This document shows positions 37,342 to 44,593 of a stretch of DNA of 64,000 nucleotides, in pieces; the first letter of the stretch is position 1, and every line of letters starts with the position of its first letter. The stretch is from Arthrobacter sp. M2012083 (GTDB taxonomy: Bacteria > Actinomycetota > Actinomycetes > Actinomycetales > Micrococcaceae), in NCBI RefSeq assembly GCF_000281065.1, contig NZ_AKKK01000025.1, positions 1-64,000 of the forward strand. The letters run 5' to 3'. Made by a program: the position numbers and the translations under genes. The notes below the pieces were generated by a model, which searched no databases, was not told where the DNA came from, and worked only from the letters and a program-made list of their open reading frames with translations.

Positions 37342-37569
37342 TTAGCTTTCGCCGGCAGAATCAGAGCGGCCAAAAACGGTCTGCGGGATCCAAAACGCCA
37401 GCGCGAACAGGCCGAGGCAGACGGCCATCGGCCACGGGTTATCGAGCGTGAGGAAGGACAGGGAGTAGATGGCACCCAGGAAGAGCACGATCATGACAAG
37501 GAACAGCACAATGCTGGTGCCCAGGCTGTTCTCTTTTTCAATGGGGGCGCTTGTGGCGTTCTTGGACAT
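37342..37569 (-). CDS. Small two-helix membrane protein, unknown function
   Basis: 75 residues: a polar N-terminus, helix 1 (GTSIVLFLVMIVLFLGAIYSL), a short loop with DNPWP, helix 2 (MAVCLGLFALAFWIPQTVFG) and a polar tail. An AGGAGGAA ribosome site lies just upstream of the ATG. It ends 9 bp before the beta-helix lipoprotein start, so the two are probably one transcript. I do not recognise a named family. Confidence 0.75.
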   Translation of the reverse strand: MSKNATSAPIEKENSLGTSIVLFLVMIVLFLGAIYSLSFLTLDNPWPMAVCLGLFALAFWIPQTVFGRSDSAGES

Positions 37570-37621
37570 TCATTCCTCCTCGCCCCGCAGGGCTCAAAAA
37601 TCTCTGACGGCAGCGGAAGCC

Positions 37622-38314
37622 TTAGTAGGCGGATGAACCCTGTTCACCCTTGACAATGGCAATTCCGGAGCTCGCTCCGATACGTGTTGCACCAGCAGCA
37701 ATCATAGCCTGTGCATCGGCGAGGGAGCGCACTCCACCTGAGGCCTTCACCCCCAGCTCCGGTCCCACGGTCTTGCGCATCAAGGCGATGTCTTCAACAG
37801 TGGCACCGCCGCCGTTGAATCCGGTGGACGTTTTGACGAAGTCCGCACCAGCTTCCACGGCCGCTTCGCAGGCAATGACCTTCTGCTCATCGGTCAGCAT
37901 GGAGGTCTCAATGATGACCTTCAGGATGGCATCCCCGGCGTGGACTACCTCGGACACGGCCCTGATGTCGTCCACCAGTGCACCTTTGTCGTTGGCGCGG
38001 GCTGAGGCCATGTTGATCACCATGTCGATTTCATCCGCGCCGTCCAGCACGGCTCCGCGGGCCTCGAAAGCCTTGACGTCGCTCGGGGTGGCGCCCAAGG
38101 GGAAGCCGATGACCGAGCACGTGAGCACGCCCGAACCTTTGAGGGCCTTGGTGACGGTCTTGACCCAAACCGGGTTCACGCACACCGACTTGAACTTGTA
38201 CTCGACTGCCTCGGCGCACACCTTGAGGACGTCAGCCTCGCTGGCCTCCGGCTTCAACAGTGTGTGGTCAATGTAGGAGGCAATATTTGCTGGCGCGACG
38301 GCTTCGTTGCTCAT
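37622..38314 (-). CDS. deoC: Deoxyribose-phosphate aldolase
   Basis: 230 residues; the ATG at 38314 has GGAAGGA just upstream. DeoC TIM-barrel motifs: [19 protein letters not shown], the Schiff-base Lys in [16 protein letters not shown], and the proton-relay Lys in [10 protein letters not shown]. It splits 2-deoxyribose 5-phosphate into glyceraldehyde 3-phosphate and acetaldehyde. A purine nucleoside phosphorylase that feeds the same nucleoside salvage route lies about 22 kb away. Confidence 0.96.
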   Translation of the reverse strand: MSNEAVAPANIASYIDHTLLKPEASEADVLKVCAEAVEYKFKSVCVNPVWVKTVTKALKGSGVLTCSVIGFPLGATPSDVKAFEARGAVLDGADEIDMVINMASARANDKGALVDDIRAVSEVVHAGDAILKVIIETSMLTDEQKVIACEAAVEAGADFVKTSTGFNGGGATVEDIALMRKTVGPELGVKASGGVRSLADAQAMIAAGATRIGASSGIAIVKGEQGSSAY

Positions 38315-38429
38315 GGGATCCTTCCGTGCAGGGCGTGGCCGGCCCGGTGGCCGCAGGGTTGTCACTGCCCGTCAAAGGACCATCTTGCCACATGCATCGG
38401 AGGTCACTGGGGCCGCCGCCAACGGGGCG

Positions 38430-39317
38430 TCAGGCCGCGATCAACGCCTGCTGATCGTCTTTGCCCGCACTCAAGAGCAGGCCTGAGGCGCACAGCATCG
38501 CAGAGGACTCGGCGGACAGAAGCAGGCCCAGTCGTAGTCCGTCGCAGGATGCGGCATCGCCAATCGCCCAGATGCCTGGTACGGACGTGGCGAGGTCGCG
38601 ACCCACTGAAATGCCGCCGTCGGGAGCGGTTGTGAGCCCGGCGCTTTCGGCGAGGTCGTTGCGGGCAGTGCGCTCCTCGGCCAATACCACCAGGTCGCCT
38701 TTCATGCTGCTGCCGTCTTCGAAGAGGATGCCGGTGGCCGGCAGCATGGAACCCTGCGCACCCGTGCCGGTGCTGGCGGAAGGCACGACGGCGGTGGGGC
38801 GGAGGGTTGTGCGGACGGGGCGGACCCCGCGGGCACGCAGCACAGCCTCGGCTTGGCCCGCCGCCGGTCCGTTCCCGACGAGGATTCCCAGGGGACGGCG
38901 GCCCACTAGGCGGGTGACGTCCTTGACCGCTTCGCCGATGTTCGCGGCGTCGTCGATGGTGGAGTAGCTCAGGCTGGAATCGGCGCCTGCCACCGGCGGA
39001 AGGGCCGGGGCCGAGCCAGTGGCGATGACCAACTGGTCGTAGGAGAACTCCATGCCATCCACAGTCGTGACGATCCTGGCATCAGCGTCAACGAAGCTGG
39101 CCGCCTGCCCGAAGCGGACCGAGACCTGGGGAAGTTCGGCGAGTTCCAACAGGGCGTCCGGGCACTGGTCGCGGTTGCTGAGCACGGTGATGGTTCCGTG
39201 GAAAGCGCGCTGCCGGGAGTCGGGCGCTCCGGCAAGTCGCCGCACCAGAGCCTGGGCCGCTGGACCGGCGCCTGCAATGACGATGTGGAGGGAAGGTGCG
39301 GACGGGATGGCGGACAT
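38430..39317 (-). CDS. NirB-like FAD/NAD(P)-binding oxidoreductase domain protein
   Basis: 295 residues, one pyridine nucleotide-disulfide oxidoreductase-like unit. FAD motif IVIAGAGPAAQALVRRL, the second FAD motif YDQLVIATGSAPALPP, and PGIWAIGDAASCDG near the end. The NAD motif (GILVGNGPAAGQAEAVL) is degenerate. No Fe-S or catalytic Cys follows. It resembles the N-terminal part of NirB. The donor and acceptor are unknown. It is divergent from the DHFR-like gene across a 190-bp region. Confidence 0.72.
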   Translation of the reverse strand: MSAIPSAPSLHIVIAGAGPAAQALVRRLAGAPDSRQRAFHGTITVLSNRDQCPDALLELAELPQVSVRFGQAASFVDADARIVTTVDGMEFSYDQLVIATGSAPALPPVAGADSSLSYSTIDDAANIGEAVKDVTRLVGRRPLGILVGNGPAAGQAEAVLRARGVRPVRTTLRPTAVVPSASTGTGAQGSMLPATGILFEDGSSMKGDLVVLAEERTARNDLAESAGLTTAPDGGISVGRDLATSVPGIWAIGDAASCDGLRLGLLLSAESSAMLCASGLLLSAGKDDQQALIAA

Positions 39318-39427
39318 GTTTGGCCCTTTCGCTCAGGTGACCTGCTGTTGATCATCAGCGTAGGGGGCCGGCTTTTCGCGGGTGTTTCGCCGCTGTTGCC
39401 ATCTTTAGCCGATCCGTAGCGTGCTGT

Positions 39428-39441
39428 TTACCGGCCGGTAA
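39428..39441. promoter_or_regulatory. 14-bp perfect palindrome in a divergent promoter region
   Basis: TTACCGGCCGGTAA lies between the NirB-like flavoprotein and the DHFR-like reductase, 66 bp before the latter's start. The symmetry and position suit an operator for a dimeric regulator; the regulator is unknown. Confidence 0.4.
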
Positions 39442-39506
39442 TAACGTGGATCACATTGCGCGCGCGGACCGTTCTGCCGCGGCCGCCGTGGTGGCATGAT
39501 GGGCGC

Positions 39507-40103
39507 ATGAGCCGAGTCACGTGCGACCTAACTGTTTCCCTGGATGGATTTGTTGCCGGGCCCAACCAGCGCGTGGAGGAGCCGTTGGGGGACGGCGGAG
39601 AGCTCCTGCACAGGTGGATGTTCGAAGAGCCGGAGGCGAATGCGCCTGAGATTGAAGGGATTCTCGCGGCCGGTGCCTTCATCATGGGACGCAACATGTT
39701 TGCAGGGCCCGGAACCGGGGCGTGGGACACGGAATGGCGTGGTTGGTGGGGCGGGGAACCGCCATATCACGCACCCGTTTTTGTGCTCACCCACCATCGC
39801 CGTGAGCCGTTGGAGATGGAAGGCGGGACAACATTCAACTTCGTCACCGACGGCATCGAATCGGCATTGGCGCAGGCCCGCCAAGCTGCCGGGGACAAAG
39901 ATGTAGCTATTGCCGGGGGAGCCCAGACCGCCCGCCAGTATCTTTCGGCCGGACTCATGGACGAGCTGCGGCTCCACATTTCACCCATGGTCCTGGGTGG
40001 TGGCGAGCGACTGCTCGACGGCGTGGGGGACCTGAAGCTTGAACAGGCCGAGGTACGCGGGACTGGCTTGGTGACGCATGTGCGGTATCGGGTGATGCGC
40101 TAG
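39507..40103 (+). CDS. Dihydrofolate reductase family protein (RibD C-terminal-like)
   Basis: 198 residues from the ATG at 39507. It begins VTCDLTVSLDGFVAGPNQRV, has AFIMGRNMFAGPG, AIAGGAQTARQYLSAGLMDE and ISPMVLGGGERLL, all typical of YwjB/YyaP-type relatives of DHFR and RibD-C. It probably uses NADPH; the substrate is unknown. It lies upstream of the SOS box of umuD and is not part of that unit. Confidence 0.87.
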   Translation: MSRVTCDLTVSLDGFVAGPNQRVEEPLGDGGELLHRWMFEEPEANAPEIEGILAAGAFIMGRNMFAGPGTGAWDTEWRGWWGGEPPYHAPVFVLTHHRREPLEMEGGTTFNFVTDGIESALAQARQAAGDKDVAIAGGAQTARQYLSAGLMDELRLHISPMVLGGGERLLDGVGDLKLEQAEVRGTGLVTHVRYRVMR

Positions 40104-40137
40104 CCCAAATGTCAGCCACCCGCTGTACACTGAATTA

Positions 40138-40153
40138 TCGAACATATATTCGA
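40138..40153 (+). promoter_or_regulatory. LexA (SOS) box of umuD
   Basis: TCGAACATATATTCGA matches the Gram-positive LexA operator form CGAAC-N4-GTTCG with one change in the right half. AAAGG follows and the umuD GTG begins 14 bp after the box. The identical 16-mer recurs at 45904. Confidence 0.85.
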
Positions 40154-40166
40154 ATAAAGGTGTGTT

Positions 40167-40598
40167 GTGGGCGTGATAGTCGGCCCCCGCGTGATAGATG
40201 CGGGCTTTTCCCTTATGTCTGTATTGCTGGCGCCTATCCCGGTGGCGGCGGGCTATCCGTCGCCCGCCCAGGACTATTTTGATGGTCGGATTGATCTCAA
40301 CGAGCACCTGATCAAGGATGTCACCAGCACTTTCGTAGTGAGGGTGACCGGTGAGTCCATGGAGGGCGCCGGAATAAGCGACGGTGACGAGTTGATTGTC
40401 AACCGCGCGCTGGAGCCCAAGGACGGGTCCGTCGTCGTGGCTGTCCTTGATGGCGAGCTGACCATCAAAAGGCTGCGGGTCACGTCCTCAGGCGTAGTCC
40501 TGCAGGCCGATAATCCCAAGTACCCGGACATTCGCGTCCCTGCAATGTCGGAGCTGACCATTTGGGGTGTCGCTACCACGTGCCTGCATCACATTTAA
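40167..40598 (+). CDS. umuD: UmuD, SOS mutagenesis protein
   Basis: 143 residues. The GTG start has AAAGG six bases upstream; a shorter form from an internal ATG would lose the N-terminal arm. Peptidase S24 layout: self-cleavage site Ala-Gly at residues 28-29 (VAAGYPSPAQDYF), nucleophile Ser64 in TGESMEGAG, and Lys101 in LTIKRLRV. Cleaved UmuD' joins UmuC to form Pol V. The gene looks intact and SOS-regulated, but its usual partner umuC is about 5.8 kb away instead of adjacent. Confidence 0.93.
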   Translation: MGVIVGPRVIDAGFSLMSVLLAPIPVAAGYPSPAQDYFDGRIDLNEHLIKDVTSTFVVRVTGESMEGAGISDGDELIVNRALEPKDGSVVVAVLDGELTIKRLRVTSSGVVLQADNPKYPDIRVPAMSELTIWGVATTCLHHI

Positions 40599-40613
40599 TG
40601 CGCGCTTTTCCGG

Positions 40614-40724
40614 TAAACGGGAACGCCCCCGCCCCCATGCCTGCGTTATTGCCCTCAGGGTACCGTTGCGAACCCTTGACCAGCTTGGTTTTCGTTCTGC
40701 CCAGAAGGCCAAATTTCCCGTTTA
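40614..40724. repeat. 10-bp inverted repeats upstream of the recombinase remnant
   Basis: TAAACGGGAA (40614-40623) and its exact complement (40715-40724) flank about 90 bp, followed by the near-palindrome ATGCA-ttattag-TGCAT. The recombinase frame starts 33 bp further on. It could be an old recombination or attachment region. Confidence 0.35.
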
Positions 40725-40757
40725 ATGCATTATTAGTGCATCAGACGGGAGAATGTC

Positions 40758-41468
40758 GTGAGTCGACGCGAGATTCCGCAAGGAGCGTCGTCGCTACACA
40801 TTGCAGCGGGGGTGGCGTTTCTTGACGAGGGGAACTCCGTGTTTGAGGCGATGCTGGATGGTTGGTCAATGCAGCAGCGCGGCGGCAGGAATCTGCGCGA
40901 GAAGAGCATCCGCAGCGCCGTCCTGAGGGTTCGCGATTTCCAGAGGTTCTGTGGTGAGTGGCCGTGGGAGTGGACGGCCGGGAGCATGGATGAGTGGACG
41001 TCGCATCTGGTCGCCGTGAAGCACCTGAGGCCATCGACGATCCGGGTTTACCAGTACGCGATCAAGGCTTTCTGCGACTTTCTTTGCTCTGAGCATTATG
41101 GCTGGGCGAATGAGTGCATGCAGCGGTTCGGCACGCACCCGATCCAGGTCTGTCATGAGTGGAACACCACGGCCCATCTTCAGAACTACGAGGGGCAGCC
41201 GGGCCGACGGCCGCTGACCCGGAATGAGCTGCAGCGTCTGCTCGACCGGGTGGACTCGCTGGTGGACGAGTGCCTGCAGTCGCGGCGGAAAGGGGCACTA
41301 CCGGCTTATCGGGACGCGACGCTCTTGAAGGTGACGTACGGGTGGGGCCTGCGGATCAATGAAGCGGTGCAGCTGGATGTGACGGACTTCTAGAGGAACC
41401 CGCATGCCCCGGAGTTCGGCCAGTACGGGATCCTGCACGTCCGGAACGGGAATTTTGAGTGCGACTAA
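40758..41468 (+). pseudogene. Tyrosine recombinase (integrase), truncated with internal stop
   Basis: GTG start with GGGAG upstream. The first 211 residues give an intact SAM-like core-binding domain (LREKSIRSAVLRVRDFQRFC, LRPSTIRVYQYAIKAF) and the start of the catalytic domain (PLTRNELQRLLDRVD, DATLLKVTYGWGLRINEAVQ, the Arg of motif I). After DVTDF comes TAG at 41391-41393, and the same frame continues RNPHAPEFGQYGILHV before a TAA at 41466. The His-x-x-Arg and Tyr nucleophile regions are missing. It cannot recombine; whether the loss started as the nonsense change or the 3' truncation is not visible. Confidence 0.82.
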
Positions 41469-41691
41469 CCTCCGGCCACTCGTAGTAGGTCCTGTACGGG
41501 ATCTGAACCAACTCACCCGAGATGTGAATTTTGATGGGGGACGGAGACCGGCCGTTTGTGTCTTGGATGAGTAGCGACATAGTTGGATGGTTTGGACATG
41601 CCAGAGCACGGAGTGCGGCGTTGGCGTCTACGCGAAACTCCAAGGGCACGGCGCCGAGGAGAAGTGGATCCATTATGGACGACTCGTTCAT
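41469..41691 (-). pseudogene. 5' fragment of a hypothetical gene
   Basis: From ATG 41691, about 75 residues of normal-looking protein (DPLLLGAVPLEFRVDANAAL, IQDTNGRSPSPIKIHISGEL, VQIPYRTYYEWPEVSR). The frame then runs into the antisense of the recombinase remnant, where composition changes. It looks like the N-terminal part of a gene cut off by the same rearrangement that truncated the recombinase. No family recognised. Confidence 0.45.
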
Positions 41692-41764
41692 TGGCTCATT
41701 AAAGCAGCGCCAAAACCCTCATCACCGCAAGGGATGCCTTCGCCGTCACTGGTATCCCATTTCC

Positions 41765-41794
41765 TTGGAATTGGAATTGGAATTGGAATTGGAA
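41765..41794. repeat. Hexanucleotide microsatellite (TTGGAA)x5
   Basis: Five perfect tandem copies of TTGGAA in a stretch with no convincing gene, between the truncated fragment and the small minus-strand gene at 41821. Six is a multiple of three, so copy changes would not shift a frame. Confidence 0.9.
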
Positions 41795-41820
41795 CAGGGA
41801 GGGGACGCGGGCCGGAATGT

Positions 41821-42171
41821 TCAGCCATTCGTATCTTCGGAGATGGCTTCCAGGGCAAGGAGCATCGCGTGGGCTTCCTCAACCGAGAAGCGCGTGACAA
41901 GAGGCCACTCCCACCCGGCGCCGTAGTAATCATCGGTCACAGCAATACGAGCGATACGGATTGCTACTGGCAAGTCACTGATGTCCAAACCTTCTCCGCT
42001 ATCCAGTGCATCGATAAGGCTGTGGCGCATCGAGTGGAAGGCGGTGTTATCCGCAAAGTCCAGCTTTCGAGCGAAGTGGTCCGACGACGACGCTGGGCCG
42101 CTCCAAACACGGAGCGCCGTCAGCAGGAAATGGCATAGGTCATCAGTAGGGTTTGTCAACACTCTGGTCAC
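41821..42171 (-). CDS. Hypothetical protein, 116 aa
   Basis: GTG start. A soluble, mildly acidic protein with segments such as TDDLCHFLLTALRVWSGPAS, IRIARIAVTDDYYGAGWEWP and VEEAHAMLLALEAISEDTNG. No signal or membrane segment and no clear ribosome site. Amino-acid composition is normal for a real protein, and its size fits the small genes to its right. I do not recognise a family. Confidence 0.5.
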   Translation of the reverse strand: MTRVLTNPTDDLCHFLLTALRVWSGPASSSDHFARKLDFADNTAFHSMRHSLIDALDSGEGLDISDLPVAIRIARIAVTDDYYGAGWEWPLVTRFSVEEAHAMLLALEAISEDTNG

Positions 42172-42201
42172 CCATAAAGCTAACCATGCTCCGTTGAGGG
42201 A

Positions 42202-42226
42202 TGTTCCACTTCCTTGTGAGTGGGAC
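42202..42226. repeat. 25-bp repeat copy 1 flanking the GNAT gene
   Basis: TGTTCCACTTCC-TTGTG-AGTGGGAC. The ends GTTCCACT and AGTGGGAC pair with one G-T, so each copy is also a small hairpin. 23 of 25 bases match copy 2 at 42867. Confidence 0.8.
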
Positions 42227-42281
42227 GGTGGCAGTTTCGGTATCTCCCATGCTGCCCGGGGGCTCCGCGTAGAGTCTGAGA

Positions 42282-42824
42282 ATGAATACCCTGGTACAGC
42301 CTGTACTCCTTGCGTCCCCTTACAGGCTCCGCCCGTTTACGGCAGCCGATGTTCCTGTGGTCCAGGAAGCCTCCAGCGATCCACTAATTCCTGCCATCAC
42401 GACGGTTCCCACCAGCGATTCACGCCAGGCAGCTCTGGCCTTCATCGAAAGACAGCACCAGCGCTTAGTTGATGGCACCGGGTACTCCTTCGCTATTGCT
42501 GATTCCTCCTCTGATCAGGCGGTTGGCCAAATCGGACTGTGGCTAAATAACGTCAGCCAAGGCCGAGCGAGCATTGGCTACTGGGTGGCACCAGCCCATC
42601 GGGGGAAGGGAGCTGCTTCTTCTGCTTTAGGTGCCCTCGCCGCCTGGGGTCTTGCGCAACCTGGGATTCATCGACTGGAACTCTACGTCGAGCCTTGGAA
42701 TGAGGGCTCCTGGCGCGCAGCCGAGCGCAGCGGGTTCGTACGTGAAGGGACGATGAGGAGCTGGCTAGAGATTGGCGGCCAGCGCAAGGACATGTACATG
42801 TACTCGCGCCTTCCTGCTCGCTAG
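42282..42824 (+). CDS. GNAT N-acetyltransferase (RimJ/RimL type)
   Basis: 180 residues. N-terminal strand block RLRPFTAADVPVVQEAS, acetyl-CoA site IGYWVAPAHRGKGAASSALGALAAWGL, and C-terminal HRLELYVEPWNEGSWRAAER followed by SGFVREG. These fit RimJ/RimL-like acetyltransferases of small molecules or protein N-termini. The protein ends LPAR and its TAG stop lies inside a degenerate copy of the 26-bp palindrome. It is bracketed by the 25-bp repeats, so it may be a separately mobile unit. Confidence 0.9.
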   Translation: MNTLVQPVLLASPYRLRPFTAADVPVVQEASSDPLIPAITTVPTSDSRQAALAFIERQHQRLVDGTGYSFAIADSSSDQAVGQIGLWLNNVSQGRASIGYWVAPAHRGKGAASSALGALAAWGLAQPGIHRLELYVEPWNEGSWRAAERSGFVREGTMRSWLEIGGQRKDMYMYSRLPAR

Positions 42825-42842
42825 GGATCACGCTTCGCGGAC
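42816..42842 (+). repeat. 26-bp palindrome family, degenerate copy (E0)
   Basis: GCTCGCTAGGGATC followed by acgcttcgcggac. It resembles the family with small gaps and contains the GNAT stop codon (TAG at 42822-42824) at the position where other copies hold TGA or TAG. Confidence 0.5.
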
Positions 42843-42866
42843 CTCGCTGCTCTGCCGCGGTTTCGG

Positions 42867-42891
42867 TGTTCCACTTCCTTGAAAGTGGGAC
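42867..42891. repeat. 25-bp repeat copy 2
   Basis: TGTTCCACTTCC-TTGAA-AGTGGGAC, same orientation as copy 1, 665 bp away. Region 42892-42969 between it and the next palindrome holds no recognisable gene. Confidence 0.8.
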
Positions 42892-42969
42892 CTCATTGAC
42901 AGGCACACTCCCCACCGCGAAATTGATTGTCAACCAAGACTCTCAACTGCCCCTCGATGCCGCGCGGGT

Positions 42970-42995
42970 GCCCGTAGGGGGATCCCCTTGCGGGC
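42970..42995 (+). repeat. 26-bp palindrome family, copy E1
   Basis: GCCCGTAGGGGG-ATC-CCCTTGCGGGC. The symmetry extends outward (GGGT on the left, ACCC on the right, one unpaired base). Left boundary of the first cassette. Spacing to the next copy is 532 bp. Confidence 0.8.
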
Positions 42996-43109
42996 TACCC
43001 CTTGCGCCAAATAGCGGTGTGACAACACCGCCATTTACCGCTGAAAGTCACAGCTTACGGGCGATCGTTCTCGGGAAATATCCAAGGTTCTGAGCAGTAG
43101 GATCATCGA

Positions 43110-43466
43110 ATGAAGGAGCGACGACTAGAGGACGGTGAGGTCCTAATACTGTCGGTGCTTTTGAGCAGGGCGACCGAATGGAACCGTGGTCCTGTTGATC
43201 TTGAAGCGCTGAGAGTATCCGACATGGATGACGGGGGAATGGGCAGCCTTCGCTTCGCTTCGAGAAAGAGCCATCCTCGCTATGGACGAACCATCGCGGA
43301 AGGGTGGTTCAAAGACATAGACGGCATACCAGTCGCGCTGGCCTTGTATGTTGACCGGGAAGACGACCTCTTTGAGCTCGACAGCTGGAAAGTCGACTTC
43401 ACGTCGCGGTTGAGGCTGCCGCATGATGAGGCCGAAGTTCGGGAAGGCCCTCCCAGTGGCAACTAA
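43110..43466 (+). CDS. Small hypothetical protein, cassette gene 1
   Basis: 118 residues; ATG with AGGA seven bases upstream. Compact soluble protein. Notable blocks are LRVSDMDDGGMGSLRFASRK, YGRTIAEGWFKDIDGIPVAL and DLFELDSWKVDFTSRLRLP. It resembles a widespread small family of unnamed function (a DUF6984-like pattern from memory, not verified). No secretion signal. It lies alone between palindromes E1 and E1b. Role unknown; immunity-type function is only a guess from neighbours. Confidence 0.7.
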   Translation: MKERRLEDGEVLILSVLLSRATEWNRGPVDLEALRVSDMDDGGMGSLRFASRKSHPRYGRTIAEGWFKDIDGIPVALALYVDREDDLFELDSWKVDFTSRLRLPHDEAEVREGPPSGN

Positions 43467-43501
43467 CCAACGACTTGCCGGCAGTCAGCTAATCCAACCC
43501 C

Positions 43502-43527
43502 GCTCGGCGGAGAACCGCCTTACGTGT
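43502..43527 (+). repeat. 26-bp palindrome family, degenerate copy (E1b)
   Basis: GCTCGGCGGAGA-ACC-GCCTTACGTGT matches copy E5 at 18 of 26 positions. It separates cassette genes 1 and 2. TTCACCGGAC, the reverse complement of the first ten bases of E2, lies 26 bp further right. Confidence 0.6.
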
Positions 43528-43601
43528 GCTCGGCTTTGCACCCAGCGCTACAGTTCACCGGACCGCGCAATTCATCCGAAATGTAGGTAGGGAGGCCGAC
43601 G

Positions 43602-44018
43602 TTGGGAAAGTACTTTGAGCATGAAGTTCTTAGGAGCTTTTACCTGGAAGACAGCTGGGTCTTGGACATCAATGCAAGCCGAGGACAGTTTGTCATCACC
43701 GCAGAGTTCGTACTGACCGAGGAACACCCCTCATATGCCCCGGCACGCCCCGGGGAGCAATACTGCTACCGCAAGGGGGTGCTGGTGTTCGAAGGTGTAA
43801 CAGATTTGACCTGGACGGGTCAGCTCAGTTCCCGGCCTTCGCGTGACCCGGACGGGTCCGTTGACTACGGCAATATCGACTCACTCACTATCGAGGGTGA
43901 TCGTTACATCGCTGAAGGGGGGCTCGGCATAATCGACCTCCATGCTGCGTCCATCCGCGTGGCACTGGTATCGGACGGCACGATCCTCTCTTCGCCCGGC
44001 CCCGCTGCTGACCTGTAG
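43602..44018 (+). CDS. Small hypothetical protein, cassette gene 2
   Basis: 138 residues; TTG start with GGGAGG six bases upstream. A beta-rich soluble protein: YFEHEVLRSFYLEDSWVLDI, FVLTEEHPSYAPARPGEQYC, GVLVFEGVTDLTWTGQLSSR, YGNIDSLTIEGDRYIAEGG. The repeating strand pattern and single-domain size fit immunity-like proteins often found in small-gene arrays, but no named family is certain. Its TAG stop lies 5 bp before palindrome E2. Confidence 0.7.
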   Translation: MGKYFEHEVLRSFYLEDSWVLDINASRGQFVITAEFVLTEEHPSYAPARPGEQYCYRKGVLVFEGVTDLTWTGQLSSRPSRDPDGSVDYGNIDSLTIEGDRYIAEGGLGIIDLHAASIRVALVSDGTILSSPGPAADL

Positions 44019-44450
44019 CACGCGTCCGGTGAAGGACCCTTCACCGGGCGCTGTTGCGGCGGTCAGACTTGTCAGGGGCATATAGGAAGCATCGCCAACT
44101 GGCCTCCGATTGCAGATCCTCTCCCAGCTCTTAAGCTGGCCAAGGCTCCGGGCTGCGCCACCGGGCAAAAACGTGCTGACGGCCTCGGGAGATGACTGGT
44201 CGACGGACAGCCATTCAGTAGCCACTTTGCGTCCGACCTGCTCGCACGCTTCCTCCGTCATCGGGCCCCTTGGGTCGTCCAAGTAGTCGCTGACCTTCAT
44301 CCAGATGGCGTACGCGGCACCACCATGAGAGCAATCGAAGAACTCAGCAATGAACTGACCGGCGTTATCCATGGTGACGTCATAGGTACGCCCGCTGTCG
44401 GGCTGAAGTACCAGCCGGGCTACCGCGGTCATGGCGTCCAGAAATTGCAT
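43881..44450 (-). CDS. Small hypothetical protein, cassette gene 3 (3' end probably frameshifted)
   Basis: Start ATG 44450 (a GTG 21 bp upstream lies after GGAGGAGAA and is an alternative). The first about 135 residues look real: MQFLDAMTAVARLVLQPDSG, GQFIAEFFDCSHGGAAYAIW, CEQVGRKVATEWLSVDQSS, SLGQLKSWERIC. The frame then reads through palindrome E2 into the antisense of gene 2. In a neighbouring frame the same DNA ends AGC GCC CGG TGA, the same Ser-Ala-Arg-stop that ends the barstar gene, so a single-base indel upstream of E2 probably broke the natural end near 44041. No family recognised. Confidence 0.5.
   Translation of the reverse strand: MQFLDAMTAVARLVLQPDSGRTYDVTMDNAGQFIAEFFDCSHGGAAYAIWMKVSDYLDDPRGPMTEEACEQVGRKVATEWLSVDQSSPEAVSTFLPGGAARSLGQLKSWERICNRRPVGDASYMPLTSLTAATAPGEGSFTGRVLQVSSGAGRREDRAVRYQCHADGRSMEVDYAEPPFSDVTITLDSE
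44024..44049 (+). repeat. 26-bp palindrome family, copy E2
   Basis: GTCCGGTGAAGG-ACC-CTTCACCGGGC; the most symmetric copy, extending to GCG...CGC outside. It lies between the 3' ends of convergent cassette genes 2 and 3. Confidence 0.85.
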
Positions 44451-44567
44451 CTCAAGTCGGTTGCCTTCCACTTCTCCTCCATTCCGATCGGGTCGGGCCG
44501 CCCTTCCCGGGGTGGTCGGCGCACAGGCGCTCACGTGATCCCTCCGTAGCGCAGGATTGCGCAGGGA

Positions 44568-44593
44568 GCCCGGTGAAGGATCCTCTACCGTGC
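44568..44593 (+). repeat. 26-bp palindrome family, copy E3
   Basis: GCCCGGTGAAGG-ATC-CTCTACCGTGC. Read on the minus strand it carries the CGG TAG stop of cassette gene 4. On the plus strand it follows a short vestigial frame ending Gly-Ala-Arg-TGA, possibly the tail of a lost gene. Confidence 0.85.

Noticed and set aside
42919..42936. 13-bp match (TTGATTGTCAACC) to a stretch inside umuD
   Set aside because: The word is itself near-palindromic and flanking bases do not match; taken as coincidence.
44528..44553. Further possible 26-bp palindrome (GCGCT ... AGCGC)
   Set aside because: Length fits, but the central GGATCC and the CGG arms do not align with the family without shifting.
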